A program made the translations under genes and the position numbers. The notes under the pieces were generated by a model, which had not been told where the DNA came from, did not search any database, and saw only the letters and a program-made list of their open reading frames with translations. A stretch of 64,000 nucleotides of DNA from CBDIHH01 sp965279095 (GTDB lineage: Bacteria > Pseudomonadota > Alphaproteobacteria > Caulobacterales > Caulobacteraceae), in the NCBI GenBank assembly GCA_965279095.1, contig CBDIHH010000005.1, positions 186,001 to 250,000 of the forward strand, given 5' to 3'. This document shows positions 42,817 to 51,334 of this stretch, one piece after another; the stretch's first letter is position 1; every line of letters starts with the position of its first letter.

Positions 42817-43265
42817 GCGCCTCGCCGCCGGCGGCCAGGGGGCTGCGCCTGCTCGCCCAGGACGAAGCGGATCTGCAGATCCTCTCCGCCGCCCTGCAGG
42901 ATGCCGTGGGCCAGGTGGGCGACATCCGCTTCGACGCCCGCGCCCGCCAGCTCACCCTGTTGCTCAACCGGTTCCGCTGGGAGAAGGGCGCCCGCCGCAA
43001 GGGCGGCGATCGCATCCGCAGCGCCCTGCAGCTTTCGGGCGTGCTGTCGGTGAAGGCCCTGCGCCTGCGCCGCGATCCGCCGGTGGCGGTGGTCAGCGTG
43101 CTGGCCCTGCAGTTCCGTCCCGACGACCCGCCCGCCGGCGCCCTGACCATCACCTTCGCCGGGGGCGGCGCGCTGGACTGCGCCGTGGAATGCATCGATG
43201 TCCTGCTGGCCGATGTGTCCGAGCCCTGGCCAACGCCGCATCGGCCCGTCCACCCGCTCGACTGA
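42813..43265 (+). CDS. DUF2948 family protein
   Basis: The 150-residue protein matches DUF2948: L-R-L-L-A-Q-D-E-A-D-L-Q-I-L-S-A-A-L-Q-D-A, F-D-A-R-A-R-Q-L-T-L-L-L-N-R-F-R-W-E, and the end F-x-G-G-G-A-L-D-C-A-V-E-C-I-D-V-L-L-A-D. It is soluble, and its function is unknown. The murA - DUF2948 - hisD order is conserved in Caulobacterales and many other alphaproteobacteria. Confidence 0.92.
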
Positions 43266-43311
43266 CGGCTCCGCCTGCTGCATAAGCGGCCTTCCCCCGA
43301 TCGGTTTTTCC

Positions 43312-44595
43312 ATGCCCCGCCGCTTCAACGCCGCCAGCCCTGATTTCGACCGCCAGTTCGCCGCCTTCCTCGACGAGCGCCGCGGCTCGGCGATCGACGT
43401 CGACGCCGCCGTGGCCGACATCCTGCAGCAGGTGAAGAGCGGCGGTCTGGCGGCCCTGCTTCAGTTGGCCGAGCGATTCGACCGGGTCAGCCTTGACGCG
43501 GACAGCCTGCGCGTGGGTCCCGAGCAGATCGAGGCCGGCGCGGCCGCCTGCGCGCCGGACGTCCGCGCCGCCATCGCCTTCGCCGCCGACCGCATCCGCC
43601 GCTACCATGAGCGCCAGCGCCCCGCCGACGCCCAGTTCACCGACGAGGCCGGGGTGGAACTGGGCTGGCGTTGGACGCCGCTGGAGTCGGTGGGCATCTA
43701 TGTTCCCGGGGGCCGCGCCGCCTATCCGTCCACGGTGCTGATGAACGCGGTGCCCGCCGCCGCCGCCGGCGTCGGCCGCATCGCCATGGTCACCCCGCCC
43801 GGTCGGCTGGAGCCCGCGGTGCTGGCCGCCGCCAAGCAAGCCGGCGTCACCGAGATCTGGCGGGTGGGTGGGGCGCATGCGGTGGCGGCCCTGGCCTATG
43901 GCGCCGGACCCATCGCTCCGGTCGACAAGATCGTCGGGCCGGGCAACGCCTATGTCACCGCCGCCAAGCGTCGGCTCTACGGGGTCGTCGGCATCGACGC
44001 CCTGGCCGGGCCGTCGGAAATCGTGGTGGTCGCCGACAGCCGCAATAATCCCGACTGGATGGCCGCCGACCTGCTGTCCCAGGCCGAGCACGACCCCGCC
44101 GCCCAGTCGATCCTGATCACAGACGACGCCGCCTTCGCCGCCGCCGTGGAAGCCGCCGTCGAGCGCCTGCTGGGAACCCTGGCCACCGGCGAGGACGCCC
44201 GCGCCTCCTGGCGCGACCACGGGGCCGTGATCATCGCCCCGCTGTCCGACAGCCCCGGCCTCGTCGACCGTATCGCCCCCGAGCACGCCGAGTTCTGCGT
44301 CGACGATCCCAGGGCCCTGGCCGACCGGGTGCGCCATGCCGGCGCCATCTTCATGGGCCGCCACACCCCCGAGGCGATCGGCGACTATGTGGCCGGCTCC
44401 AACCACGTCCTGCCCACCAGCCGCGCCGCGCGGTTCTCCTCGGGGCTGTCGATCTACGACTTCCTCAAACGCACCTCGCTGGTCTATTGCGACCGCGCCG
44501 CCTTCGCCCGCCTGGCGCCTTCGACAATCGCCCTGGCCGAGGCCGAAGGCCTGCCCGCCCACGCCCTGTCCGCGGCCCTGCGTCTCCATGGCTAG
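43312..44595 (+). CDS. hisD: Histidinol dehydrogenase HisD
   Basis: HisD performs the last two oxidations of histidine synthesis, histidinol to histidine, with two NAD and a Zn ion. The 427-residue protein has Y-V-P-G-G-R-A-A-Y-P-S near residue 128, K-I-V-G-P-G-N-A-Y-V, the Zn ligands in S-Q-A-E-H-D, and the general-base motif A-P-E-H-A-E-F near residue 323. The start at 43312 follows a 46-base gap after the DUF2948 gene. Histidine is also the substrate of EgtD in this window. Confidence 0.96.
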   Translation: MPRRFNAASPDFDRQFAAFLDERRGSAIDVDAAVADILQQVKSGGLAALLQLAERFDRVSLDADSLRVGPEQIEAGAAACAPDVRAAIAFAADRIRRYHERQRPADAQFTDEAGVELGWRWTPLESVGIYVPGGRAAYPSTVLMNAVPAAAAGVGRIAMVTPPGRLEPAVLAAAKQAGVTEIWRVGGAHAVAALAYGAGPIAPVDKIVGPGNAYVTAAKRRLYGVVGIDALAGPSEIVVVADSRNNPDWMAADLLSQAEHDPAAQSILITDDAAFAAAVEAAVERLLGTLATGEDARASWRDHGAVIIAPLSDSPGLVDRIAPEHAEFCVDDPRALADRVRHAGAIFMGRHTPEAIGDYVAGSNHVLPTSRAARFSSGLSIYDFLKRTSLVYCDRAAFARLAPSTIALAEAEGLPAHALSAALRLHG

Positions 44596-45067
44596 CGTCC
44601 CCAACCATCGGCTGTCGCGCGTCACCATCGACGAGGCCTCCCTCGCCGCCGGCTCGCCGGAGCAGGAGCATGAGCGCAAGGTCGCCATCTTCGACCTGCT
44701 GGAATCCAACGCCTTCGCCCCGGAGGGCGCCGAGGAGGGGCCCTTCGAACTGGCCCTGTCCCTGGCCGAGAGCCGGCTGTGCATGGACATCAAGGGCCCC
44801 AACTACGAGCGCCGCCACCTGCTCTCGCTGTCGCCGTTCCGGGGCATTATCAAAGACTATTTCATGGTCTGCGAGAGCTATTACGACGCCATCCGCACCG
44901 CCACCACGGCCCATATCGAGGCCCTCGACATGGGCCGGCGCGGGCTCCACGACGACGGCGCGGGGATCCTGAAGGATCGCCTGGAGGGCAAGGTCACCGT
45001 CGACAAGGACACCGCCCGCCGGCTGTTCACCCTGATCTGCGCCCTTCACCGGCGGGGCGCGGTATGA
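44588..45067 (+). CDS. UPF0262 family protein
   Basis: The 159-residue protein shows L-S-R-V-T-I-D-E-A-S near its start, then E-R-K-V-A-I-F-D-L-L-E-S-N and S-P-F-R-G-I-I-K-D-Y-F-M-V-C-E-S-Y-Y-D-A-I, the signature of UPF0262. The function is unknown. It overlaps hisD by eight bases and the phosphatase gene by four bases. Confidence 0.92.
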   Translation: MASVPNHRLSRVTIDEASLAAGSPEQEHERKVAIFDLLESNAFAPEGAEEGPFELALSLAESRLCMDIKGPNYERRHLLSLSPFRGIIKDYFMVCESYYDAIRTATTAHIEALDMGRRGLHDDGAGILKDRLEGKVTVDKDTARRLFTLICALHRRGAV

Positions 45068-45519
45068 GCGCCAGGCCCGCCGCGGTGCTGTTCGCCTGCA
45101 ACTTCAACCGGGTCCGCTCGCCGATGGCGGAGGGGCTGATGCGCCGGCTGTATGGCGACAGCCTGTTCGTGGACAGCTGCGGCCTGACAGTCGAGGACGG
45201 GGTCGATCCCCTGGCCGTCCAGGTGATGCGCGAGGTGGGGGTGGACGTCTCCGGCCATCTGTCCAAGTGCTTCGAGGATCTGCAGGTCGACAGCTTCGAC
45301 CTTGTCGTCGCCCTGACCCGCCAGAGCCAGGCCCATGCCGAGGCCGGCGTTCGCAGCTGCGCCGTGGCGGTGGAATACTGGGATGTGCTGGACCCGACCC
45401 TCACCGAGGGCTCCCGCGAGGCGGTGCTGGAAGGGTATCGCCAGGTGCGCGACATCCTAGAGGCCCGCATGATCGAGCGCTTCGGGCCGCCGACCGCCGT
45501 CGGCGCGACCCCGGCCTGA
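45064..45519 (+). CDS. Low-molecular-weight protein-tyrosine phosphatase-like protein
   Basis: The 151-residue protein has the P-loop C-N-F-N-R-V-R-S-P at residues 12 to 20 (C-x5-R-S, with Cys nucleophile and Arg) and a candidate acid Asp in Y-W-D-V-L-D-P. These are the catalytic parts of the LMW phosphatase/arsenate reductase fold. The second motif is D-P, as in phosphatases, rather than an arsenate reductase Cys pair. Its gene sits in the murA-to-yacG run by four-base overlap. Confidence 0.88.
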   Translation: MSARPAAVLFACNFNRVRSPMAEGLMRRLYGDSLFVDSCGLTVEDGVDPLAVQVMREVGVDVSGHLSKCFEDLQVDSFDLVVALTRQSQAHAEAGVRSCAVAVEYWDVLDPTLTEGSREAVLEGYRQVRDILEARMIERFGPPTAVGATPA

Positions 45520-45520
45520 C

Positions 45521-46120
45521 GTGAACGCCACCCCCGCCGTCCCCCGTCTGGTCCTGGCCAGCGCCAGTCCCCGACGCCTGGACCTCCTGGCCCAGCTCGG
45601 CATCGCGCCCGACGCGGTCGATCCGGCGGATATCGACGAATCGCCCCTGGCCCGCGAGACCCCGCGGCTGCTGGCCCAGCGGCTGGCCGGGGCCAAGGCC
45701 CGCGCCGTGGCGGCCCGCGAGCCGGACGCCTATGTGCTGGCCGCCGACACCGTCGTCGCCGTCGGCCTGCGCGTCCTCCCCAAGGCGGAGACCGAGGCGG
45801 AGGCCCGCGCCTGCCTGGCGCTGTTGTCGGGGCGCAATCACAAGGTGCTCACCGCCATCGCTGTGGCGGCGCCGGGCGGCGCCGTCGCGGGCCGGCTGGT
45901 GGAGACCCGCGTCCAGTTCAAGCGCCTGGCGGCGCGCGAGATCGACGTCTATCTCGCCAGCGGCGAATGGCGCGGCAAGGCGGGGGGCTACGGCGTTCAG
46001 GGGCGGGCAGGGGCCTTCGTCATCGGCCTTCATGGCTCCTACACCGCCGTGGTCGGCCTGCCCCTGTATGAGACCCTGGCCCTGCTGCAGGGTCGCGGCT
46101 GGCGTCAGGATTCCCCATGA
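45521..46120 (+). CDS. maf: Maf-like nucleoside triphosphate pyrophosphatase
   Basis: Maf proteins hydrolyse non-canonical or normal NTPs to NMP and are linked to septum inhibition. The 199-residue protein has L-V-L-A-S-A-S-P-R-R-L-D-L-L near residue 9, D-E-S near residue 41, Y-V-L-A-A-D-T-V-V-A near residue 70 (catalytic Asp) and G-K-A-G-G-Y-G-V-Q-G-R-A-G near residue 154. GTG 45521 is the start, one base after the previous stop. It is followed by the RNase gene with an ATGA overlap. Confidence 0.93.
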   Translation: MNATPAVPRLVLASASPRRLDLLAQLGIAPDAVDPADIDESPLARETPRLLAQRLAGAKARAVAAREPDAYVLAADTVVAVGLRVLPKAETEAEARACLALLSGRNHKVLTAIAVAAPGGAVAGRLVETRVQFKRLAAREIDVYLASGEWRGKAGGYGVQGRAGAFVIGLHGSYTAVVGLPLYETLALLQGRGWRQDSP

Positions 46121-47160
46121 GCGAGCGGCGCCTGTTCATCGACCGCGGCCCCGGCGAGACCCGTGGCGTCATCCTCCTCGACGGCCGCCCCGAGCGCCTG
46201 CTCATCGAGCGGCGCGGCGAGAGCGTCGCGCGGGTGGGCGACCGCTACGCCGCCCGCGTCACCCAGGTGGACCGCATCGGCGGCCTGGCCTTCCTCGATC
46301 TGGCCGGAGAGGCCGGGGTGCTGCGCCTGAAGGCCGAGCGGCCGCCGCCGCCCCAGGGCAGTCTGGTGGAGGTGGAGGTCACCGCCGAGGCCCAGCGCGG
46401 CAAGGCTGCTGTGGCCCGCGCCACGGGCGAGGCGGCCGGAGAGCCCGGCCGCCTGTCCGAGCCAGCGACCCTGGAGCAGCGCCTGCAGGCCTTCGCCCCG
46501 CGCGCCAAGATCGACCGCGGCCCCGACGCCCGCGACGTCGCCGACGAGGCCGAGGCCCTCGCCCTCAGCGTGGTCCACCCCCTGCCGGCCGGGGGCTCCC
46601 TCGCCATCGAGCCGACCCGCGCCCTGGTGGCCGTGGACGTGGATCTCGGCGGTCGCACCGGCGTGGCGGGGGAGACCAAGAAGGTCGCCCGCCAAGCCAA
46701 CCTCGCCGCCATAGCCGAGACCGCCCGCCTGCTGCGCCTCAAGGGGCTGGGCGGCCTGGTGGTCATCGACCTGATCGGCCACAGCCACGATGGCCCGGCC
46801 TTCCAGGCCGCCGCCCGCATGGCCTTCGCCGCCGAACAGCCCGGCGTTGTTCTGGGACCGATCACCCGCTTCGGGACCCTGGAGCTGACCCTGCCGCAGC
46901 GGGGCCGGCCGGTGGCCGAGATCCTGCTGGACGAGGATGGCCGGCCCAGCGCCCTGACCATGGCCTTTCGTCTCCTGCGGGCCCTGGAGCGCGAGGGTCG
47001 TGCCGACGGGGGGGCTACCCTGATCGCCCGTTGCGCGCCGGAGGTGGCCGCTGCCGCCGAGGGGCCCGCCGCCGTTCTGGCCGACCGCATCGGCCGCCGC
47101 TTCACCATCACCGCCGACGGCGCCGTCGGCCGCACGGACTTCACGATCGGACGACCATGA
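46117..47160 (+). CDS. Short RNase E/G family protein
   Basis: The 347-residue protein is a reduced member of the RNase E/G family, which cut single-stranded RNA with Mg2+. An S1-like segment occurs near residues 35 to 90. The catalytic acids are kept as Asp174 (A-V-D-V-D) and Asp218 (L-V-V-I-D-L-I-G), and L-K-G-L-G-G lies between them as in RNase E. It lacks the C-terminal C-P-x-C Zn-link that builds the RNase E tetramer and all of the RNase E scaffold tail. It sits in the maf-RNase-yacG order common in this group; a full-length rne is presumably elsewhere. Confidence 0.85.
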   Translation: MSERRLFIDRGPGETRGVILLDGRPERLLIERRGESVARVGDRYAARVTQVDRIGGLAFLDLAGEAGVLRLKAERPPPPQGSLVEVEVTAEAQRGKAAVARATGEAAGEPGRLSEPATLEQRLQAFAPRAKIDRGPDARDVADEAEALALSVVHPLPAGGSLAIEPTRALVAVDVDLGGRTGVAGETKKVARQANLAAIAETARLLRLKGLGGLVVIDLIGHSHDGPAFQAAARMAFAAEQPGVVLGPITRFGTLELTLPQRGRPVAEILLDEDGRPSALTMAFRLLRALEREGRADGGATLIARCAPEVAAAAEGPAAVLADRIGRRFTITADGAVGRTDFTIGRP

Positions 47161-47354
47161 CTGCCGCCGCCCTTTGCCCGATCTGCGACAAGCCCGTGTC
47201 GGGCGCCCGCGACGAGACCGGGCGCGGCTATGCGCCCTTCTGCTCCAAGCGCTGCGCCGACGTGGACCTGCAGCGCTGGTTCACCGGCCGCTACGCCATT
47301 CCCGGGGCCGAGGTCGACGCCGACGCGCGGGCCCGTAACGACGACGAGGACTGA
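47157..47354 (+). CDS. yacG: DNA gyrase inhibitor YacG
   Basis: The 65-residue protein has a four-Cys zinc site, C-P-I-C near the start and F-C-S-K-R-C later, followed by D-V-D-L-Q-R-W-F and an acidic tail. YacG binds GyrB and blocks DNA binding by gyrase. The ATG overlaps the RNase stop. The gene ends ten bases before the oppositely oriented tRNA-Phe. Confidence 0.93.
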   Translation: MTAAALCPICDKPVSGARDETGRGYAPFCSKRCADVDLQRWFTGRYAIPGAEVDADARARNDDED

Positions 47355-47363
47355 AGGGGACGG

Positions 47364-47439
47364 TGGTGCCTGGGGGCGGATTCGAACCACCGACACGCGG
47401 ATTTTCAATCCGCTGCTCTACCAACTGAGCTACCCAGGC
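47364..47439 (-). tRNA. tRNA-Phe (GAA)
   Basis: Read on the minus strand, the acceptor GCCTGGG pairs with CCCAGGC; the anticodon GAA comes from 47404-47406 in loop TTGAAAA; the T arm and an encoded CCA (47364-47366) are present. The stem pairs are all Watson-Crick or near so. It converges on yacG. Confidence 0.95.
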
Positions 47440-47528
47440 CCGACACGCGGCAGACTGACAGCCCTGGGGCCGTCCGGCGTGAGGGCGGTGCTATACGCAA
47501 GGCGACCGCGGCCGTCTAGAGTGTTTGG

Positions 47529-49493
47529 CTACGCCGCGTGCGCGGCCGCCGCGATCTCCTCGCGCACCAGGGTGTCGATGACCGAGGCGTCGGCGGGCTG
47601 GCCGCCCAGGTGGCCCTGCAGCAGGCTGCAGCCGCCGGCGATCAGCTCGGCCCGCTGGGCCTCGGTCTCCACGCCCTCGGCGGTGACCTGCAAGCCCAAC
47701 GCCCGGCCCAGGCGGATGATCGCCAGCACCACCTTGTCGGCGTCTTCCTCGACACCCAGCCGGCGGATGAAGGACTGGTCGATCTTGATTTTATCCACAG
47801 GATAGATGTTCAGGTAGCTGAGGCTGGAATAGCCGGTGCCGAAATCGTCCAGGGCCAGCTTGAAGCCCAGGGCCCGCAGCGACTGCAGGGCGCTGCGGGT
47901 GTGCTCGTCGTTGGCCATCAGCACGCCCTCGGGCATTTCCAGCTCGATCCGGTCCGCCTGGGCGCCGGTGTCCGCCAGCAGCCTGCGACAGCGGTCGACG
48001 AAATCGGGCCGGCGAAGCTGGATCGGCGACACATTGATCGCCAGCCTCAGCTGGGGCCAGCGGCGCGAATCCTCGAAAACCTGGCGCATCACATGATCGC
48101 CCAGCTCGTGGATCAGGCCGGTCTCCTCGGCGATGGGCACGAAATAGGACGGATCGATGCTGCCCCGCGAATCATGCGTCCACCGGACCAGGGCCTCGAC
48201 GCTGTCCAGCCTGCCGGTGCGGGCGGCGAACTGGGGCTGGTAGTGGACGTGGATCTCGCCGTTCTTCAGGGCCTGGCGCAGGTCGCACTCGGTGGCGCGC
48301 CGAAGGCGGTGGGTGTCGTCCATCTCCGACTCATAGATGCTGTAGCGCCCGCGACCCTCGTCCTTGGCCTTGTAGAGCGCCATGTCGGCCTGCCGCATGG
48401 CCTCGTCGCCGTCGGTTTGATCGTCCTGGATGAGGGCGACGCCGATCGAGGCCATCAGCTCCGCCTGGCCGCCGGGAAGGTCGATCATCCCCGCCATCGC
48501 CTCCTGGGCGCGGCGGATCAGCGCTTCGGCGGCGGCCATGTTGGGCAGGGCGGGGGCGACGATGGCGAACTCGTCGCCGCCGAGGCGTGCGACGGTGTCG
48601 GTGGCGCGGCACACCTGGGCCAGGCGCCGGCCCGCCTCCCGGATCAGTTCGTCGCCGGCCTGGTGGCCGAGGGTGTCGTTGACCTGTTTGAACCGGTCCA
48701 GGTCGATCGCGAGCACCGCGACCATCACGCCGCCACGCCGTCGCTGCTCGATGGCCAGTTCCAACCGGTCGCCGAACAGGGCGCGGTTGGCCAGGCCGGT
48801 CATGGGGTCATGCAGGGCCAGGTGCTGAGCGTGGGCTTCGCTGGAGACCAGGCTTTGCGCCAGGCGCTCGGTGCGGTTGTAGAGTGACCAGCCGGCGAGG
48901 ATGAAGACGAGGGTCAGGCTCAGGCTGACCGGCAGGGCCGGGGCGAGTTGCGCCTGGAACTCGCTCGACCGCCACTCCAGCGCGGCGCCGGGGCCGCTGT
49001 TGCCGAGGCCGACGTGGACAGCGTTGGTTTTCAGCCAGTCACGATGAACCGAATGCGTCAGCCTCAGGTCGGCCAGGCCGTTCTGCTGGGCGAACCGCTG
49101 CAGCACCTCCGGTCCGATCGCCTTCAGGCGCAGGGTCGGCGCCCCGGCGGCGTCGGGGGCGGCCGCCACGAGGGTCGGGCGTCCGGCCACCCAGACCATG
49201 GAGGAACCCGCCGAGCGGGCCGCGGCCGCCAGGCTCTTGTCGGCGGAGGGGTTGATGACGATGGCGTCAGGATCTGTGCGGCCGGCCGCGAGGTCCTCGG
49301 CGGCCGTGCTCAGGGCTTGGGTGAAGGCGATCTGGATGCGGGCGGATTCCCGCGACGCCACATCCTCAGCGGCCCGGGTGGCCATGCCGAAAATGGCGGC
49401 GTTGAGCGTGAGGATGGCGGCCACCGTCACCCCGGCGATCGGCGCCGCCAGTCGCGAGCTCGCTTCGGTCTTAGCCCTCGGCATGACCCTCAT
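47529..49493 (-). CDS. Membrane GGDEF-EAL protein (c-di-GMP synthesis and breakdown)
   Basis: The 654-residue protein has two membrane helices (residues 18 to 38 and 188 to 205) around a periplasmic sensor domain of about 150 residues. The GGDEF domain is intact (G-G-D-E-F at 305-309) with an RxxD inhibitory site at 296-299. The EAL domain has E-A-L at 433-435, A-I-N-V-S, D-D-F-G-T-G-Y-S-S-L, K-I-D-Q-S-F and A-E-G-V-E, all catalytic features. Near the end Q-G-H-L replaces the usual Q-G-Y/F. It could switch between cyclase and phosphodiesterase. It is divergent from a second cyclase. Confidence 0.93.
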   Translation of the reverse strand: MRVMPRAKTEASSRLAAPIAGVTVAAILTLNAAIFGMATRAAEDVASRESARIQIAFTQALSTAAEDLAAGRTDPDAIVINPSADKSLAAAARSAGSSMVWVAGRPTLVAAAPDAAGAPTLRLKAIGPEVLQRFAQQNGLADLRLTHSVHRDWLKTNAVHVGLGNSGPGAALEWRSSEFQAQLAPALPVSLSLTLVFILAGWSLYNRTERLAQSLVSSEAHAQHLALHDPMTGLANRALFGDRLELAIEQRRRGGVMVAVLAIDLDRFKQVNDTLGHQAGDELIREAGRRLAQVCRATDTVARLGGDEFAIVAPALPNMAAAEALIRRAQEAMAGMIDLPGGQAELMASIGVALIQDDQTDGDEAMRQADMALYKAKDEGRGRYSIYESEMDDTHRLRRATECDLRQALKNGEIHVHYQPQFAARTGRLDSVEALVRWTHDSRGSIDPSYFVPIAEETGLIHELGDHVMRQVFEDSRRWPQLRLAINVSPIQLRRPDFVDRCRRLLADTGAQADRIELEMPEGVLMANDEHTRSALQSLRALGFKLALDDFGTGYSSLSYLNIYPVDKIKIDQSFIRRLGVEEDADKVVLAIIRLGRALGLQVTAEGVETEAQRAELIAGGCSLLQGHLGGQPADASVIDTLVREEIAAAAHAA

Positions 49494-49536
49494 GGCGCAT
49501 CCTGGTTCTGCTCAATCTCCAGGCTAGCGGCCGACA

Positions 49537-49553
49537 GTTATCGTCCAGATAAC
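49537..49553. promoter_or_regulatory. Inverted repeat GTTATC-N5-GATAAC between two c-di-GMP genes
   Basis: Perfect six-base arms GTTATC (49537-49542) and GATAAC (49548-49553) lie 44 bases from the start of the GGDEF-EAL gene and 154 bases from the divergent cyclase. It is a candidate operator for joint control. The binding protein is unknown. Confidence 0.5.
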
Positions 49554-49706
49554 GACGTCATCGGACATGAGAAATATTCCCCGCCCGATTCGCTTGGGCC
49601 GGCGGGGACCGTTTGATGTCTGGGCGGCGCCCTTGGCCGCGTCGGCTTTAACAGCCCTTTCAGGACCTGACGTTACAGTCACGCTTCGAACGGTTAAGGG
49701 GAGCGA

Positions 49707-50786
49707 ATGGCGGCGAACAACGAACCCCGGGCGGACGCCGCCGCCTTTGCCCAAGCCCGTGAGGCGGTCGAGGTGATGCAGCGCCACGGGGCGTGGCCGA
49801 CGCCACTCAATTTCAGGCTCTGGCTCGACTATGTCGCCGATCCCGGCGGGCCGGTGGCCATGCACATCGACCAGCTGATCAGCACGGGCGAACCGATCAC
49901 CGAGGATCGCACCCGCGCCATCGCCGCCCTGCTTCAGGACCGCGGCGGCGAGGATGAGGGCCTGGCCGCGGCGGGCAGCGCCCTGGGGCAGGAGCTGGCC
50001 ACCGTGGAGGAGGCCATCGACACCGCGCGGCGCACCAGCGAGAGCTATGGCGCCAGCCTGCAGGGCGCGACGCGCGAGCTGGCCGAACTCCAGGCCGCCC
50101 CCCGCCTGCGCCGGCTGCTCGACACGCTCGCCGAGGACACTCGCCTGGTGAAGGCCCAGCATCAGGCCCTGGAGCGCAGACTGCTCGACAGCACCATCGA
50201 GGCGGGGCGTCTTCGCGACCGCCTGATCAAGGGCCGCAAGGAAGCCGTCACCGACGCCCTGACCGGCCTGCCCAATCGCAAGGCCTTCGATGACGCGGTT
50301 CAGAAGGCCTGGGAGGCGGCCAGCCTCACCGGCGGGACCCTGGCGGTGGCGATGATCGACATCGACCATTTCAAACGCTTCAACGACACCTGGGGTCACC
50401 AGACGGGGGATCGCGTCTTGAAGTTCGTGGCAGGGGCGGTGGGCCTTGCCGCCGCGGCCCCCCGGTTCGCCGGACGCTACGGCGGCGAGGAGTTCGGCGT
50501 CATCTTCACCGACGAGACCCGGGAATCGGCGATGGCCTGCCTCGAGGCGGTGCGCGTGGAAATCGCCGGGGCGGTGCTTCGTCGCCGGACGGGCGACCAG
50601 GACCTTGGCTCTCTGACCATATCCGCCGGCCTGGCCCTGCTGCGTGCCGGCGAGGGGCCCGAAGCCCTCCTCGACCGGGCCGACAAGGCCCTTTACACCG
50701 CCAAGGCGGGGGGGAGAAACCGTGTGGCGGCCGATGCGCCGGCGGCAATCCTCACGGGCGAGCCCCTGATCGCCGGCGCCGCCTGA
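49707..50786 (+). CDS. GGDEF diguanylate cyclase
   Basis: The 359-residue soluble protein has an N-terminal helical region (residues 1 to 175, partly coiled coil) and a C-terminal cyclase domain with D-A-L-T-G-L-P-N-R-K near residue 183, D-I-D-H-F-K near residue 218 and G-G-E-E-F at 259-263. The inhibitory RxxD site is absent (R-F-A-G). Thus it can make c-di-GMP without product inhibition at that site. The N-terminus looks like the sensor of cyclases with a W-L-D-Y-V-A segment. It has no phosphodiesterase domain. Confidence 0.92.
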   Translation: MAANNEPRADAAAFAQAREAVEVMQRHGAWPTPLNFRLWLDYVADPGGPVAMHIDQLISTGEPITEDRTRAIAALLQDRGGEDEGLAAAGSALGQELATVEEAIDTARRTSESYGASLQGATRELAELQAAPRLRRLLDTLAEDTRLVKAQHQALERRLLDSTIEAGRLRDRLIKGRKEAVTDALTGLPNRKAFDDAVQKAWEAASLTGGTLAVAMIDIDHFKRFNDTWGHQTGDRVLKFVAGAVGLAAAAPRFAGRYGGEEFGVIFTDETRESAMACLEAVRVEIAGAVLRRRTGDQDLGSLTISAGLALLRAGEGPEALLDRADKALYTAKAGGRNRVAADAPAAILTGEPLIAGAA

Positions 50787-51334
50787 GGCGGCCGGACGGC
50801 GGCGACCTAGATCTTCGGCAGGCACATTTGTCTGATGGTCGACACCCGCCGCCTCTGAGCCCGCCGGGGCGGGGCAGGGGGGCGATCACGGGCGCCTTCG
50901 AGCTGGGCCGCGGCGTTTATTGCGCTGCAGCACGACGCTCTTGCTTATTTTATGAGAACTAATGGAGCAGAAACGCTTCTGTATTGTGCAGCGCACTATA
51001 AATCGCCTATCTGCGGTATTCGCGTGAGGGCAGAATTGGCGCCGACGCCCCTTGACGATGCGGTAAGGGGTTGTCATTGGACGCGAGCCGCAAGTTTTAC
51101 TGCGGTGCGACTTTCGTCCTCTTCCACTGGGGGCGCAGTCGTGACGCGCCTTCGAAATGCCTTTCTCGCCCCGTCGGATGGAGAAATGTGTGACGGGTCG
51201 GGTGCAGCGATTAGCGGTTTGCCGATTACCCCAAGATGGGTGGACGCAAACTAAAGTGAATAGGGTAGGAGCCGCTTGCGCGGGACGACCCTCGGCCCAA
51301 AAACGTTCTTAGACCAACCAGGAACCGGCGACAG
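50787..51334. other. Long AT-richer intergenic region
   Basis: This 548-base gap between the diguanylate cyclase and ExbB holds no convincing gene. Bases 50935 to 51010 are far AT-richer than the rest of the window. It contains the TGC/GCA repeat pair (50921-50995), a TATAAA at 50997-51002, and a small hairpin CCCCTT/AAGGGG at 51048-51070. It must contain the ExbB promoter and may encode a regulatory RNA. Confidence 0.6.
50921..50995. repeat. Nine-base inverted repeat TGCGCTGCA / TGCAGCGCA
   Basis: TGCGCTGCA at 50921-50929 is the exact inverse of TGCAGCGCA at 50987-50995. The second is followed by an AT-rich TATAAA. The half-sites resemble the TGC-rich element at 39904-39945. Possible DNA-binding sites for one regulator that bends or loops the region. 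Confidence 0.45.

Noticed and set aside
50952..51254. Open frame of 100 codons in the large gap
   Set aside because: Unusual Cys/Ser-rich composition, no ribosome site, no similarity to a known family; it overlaps promoter-like AT-rich DNA.
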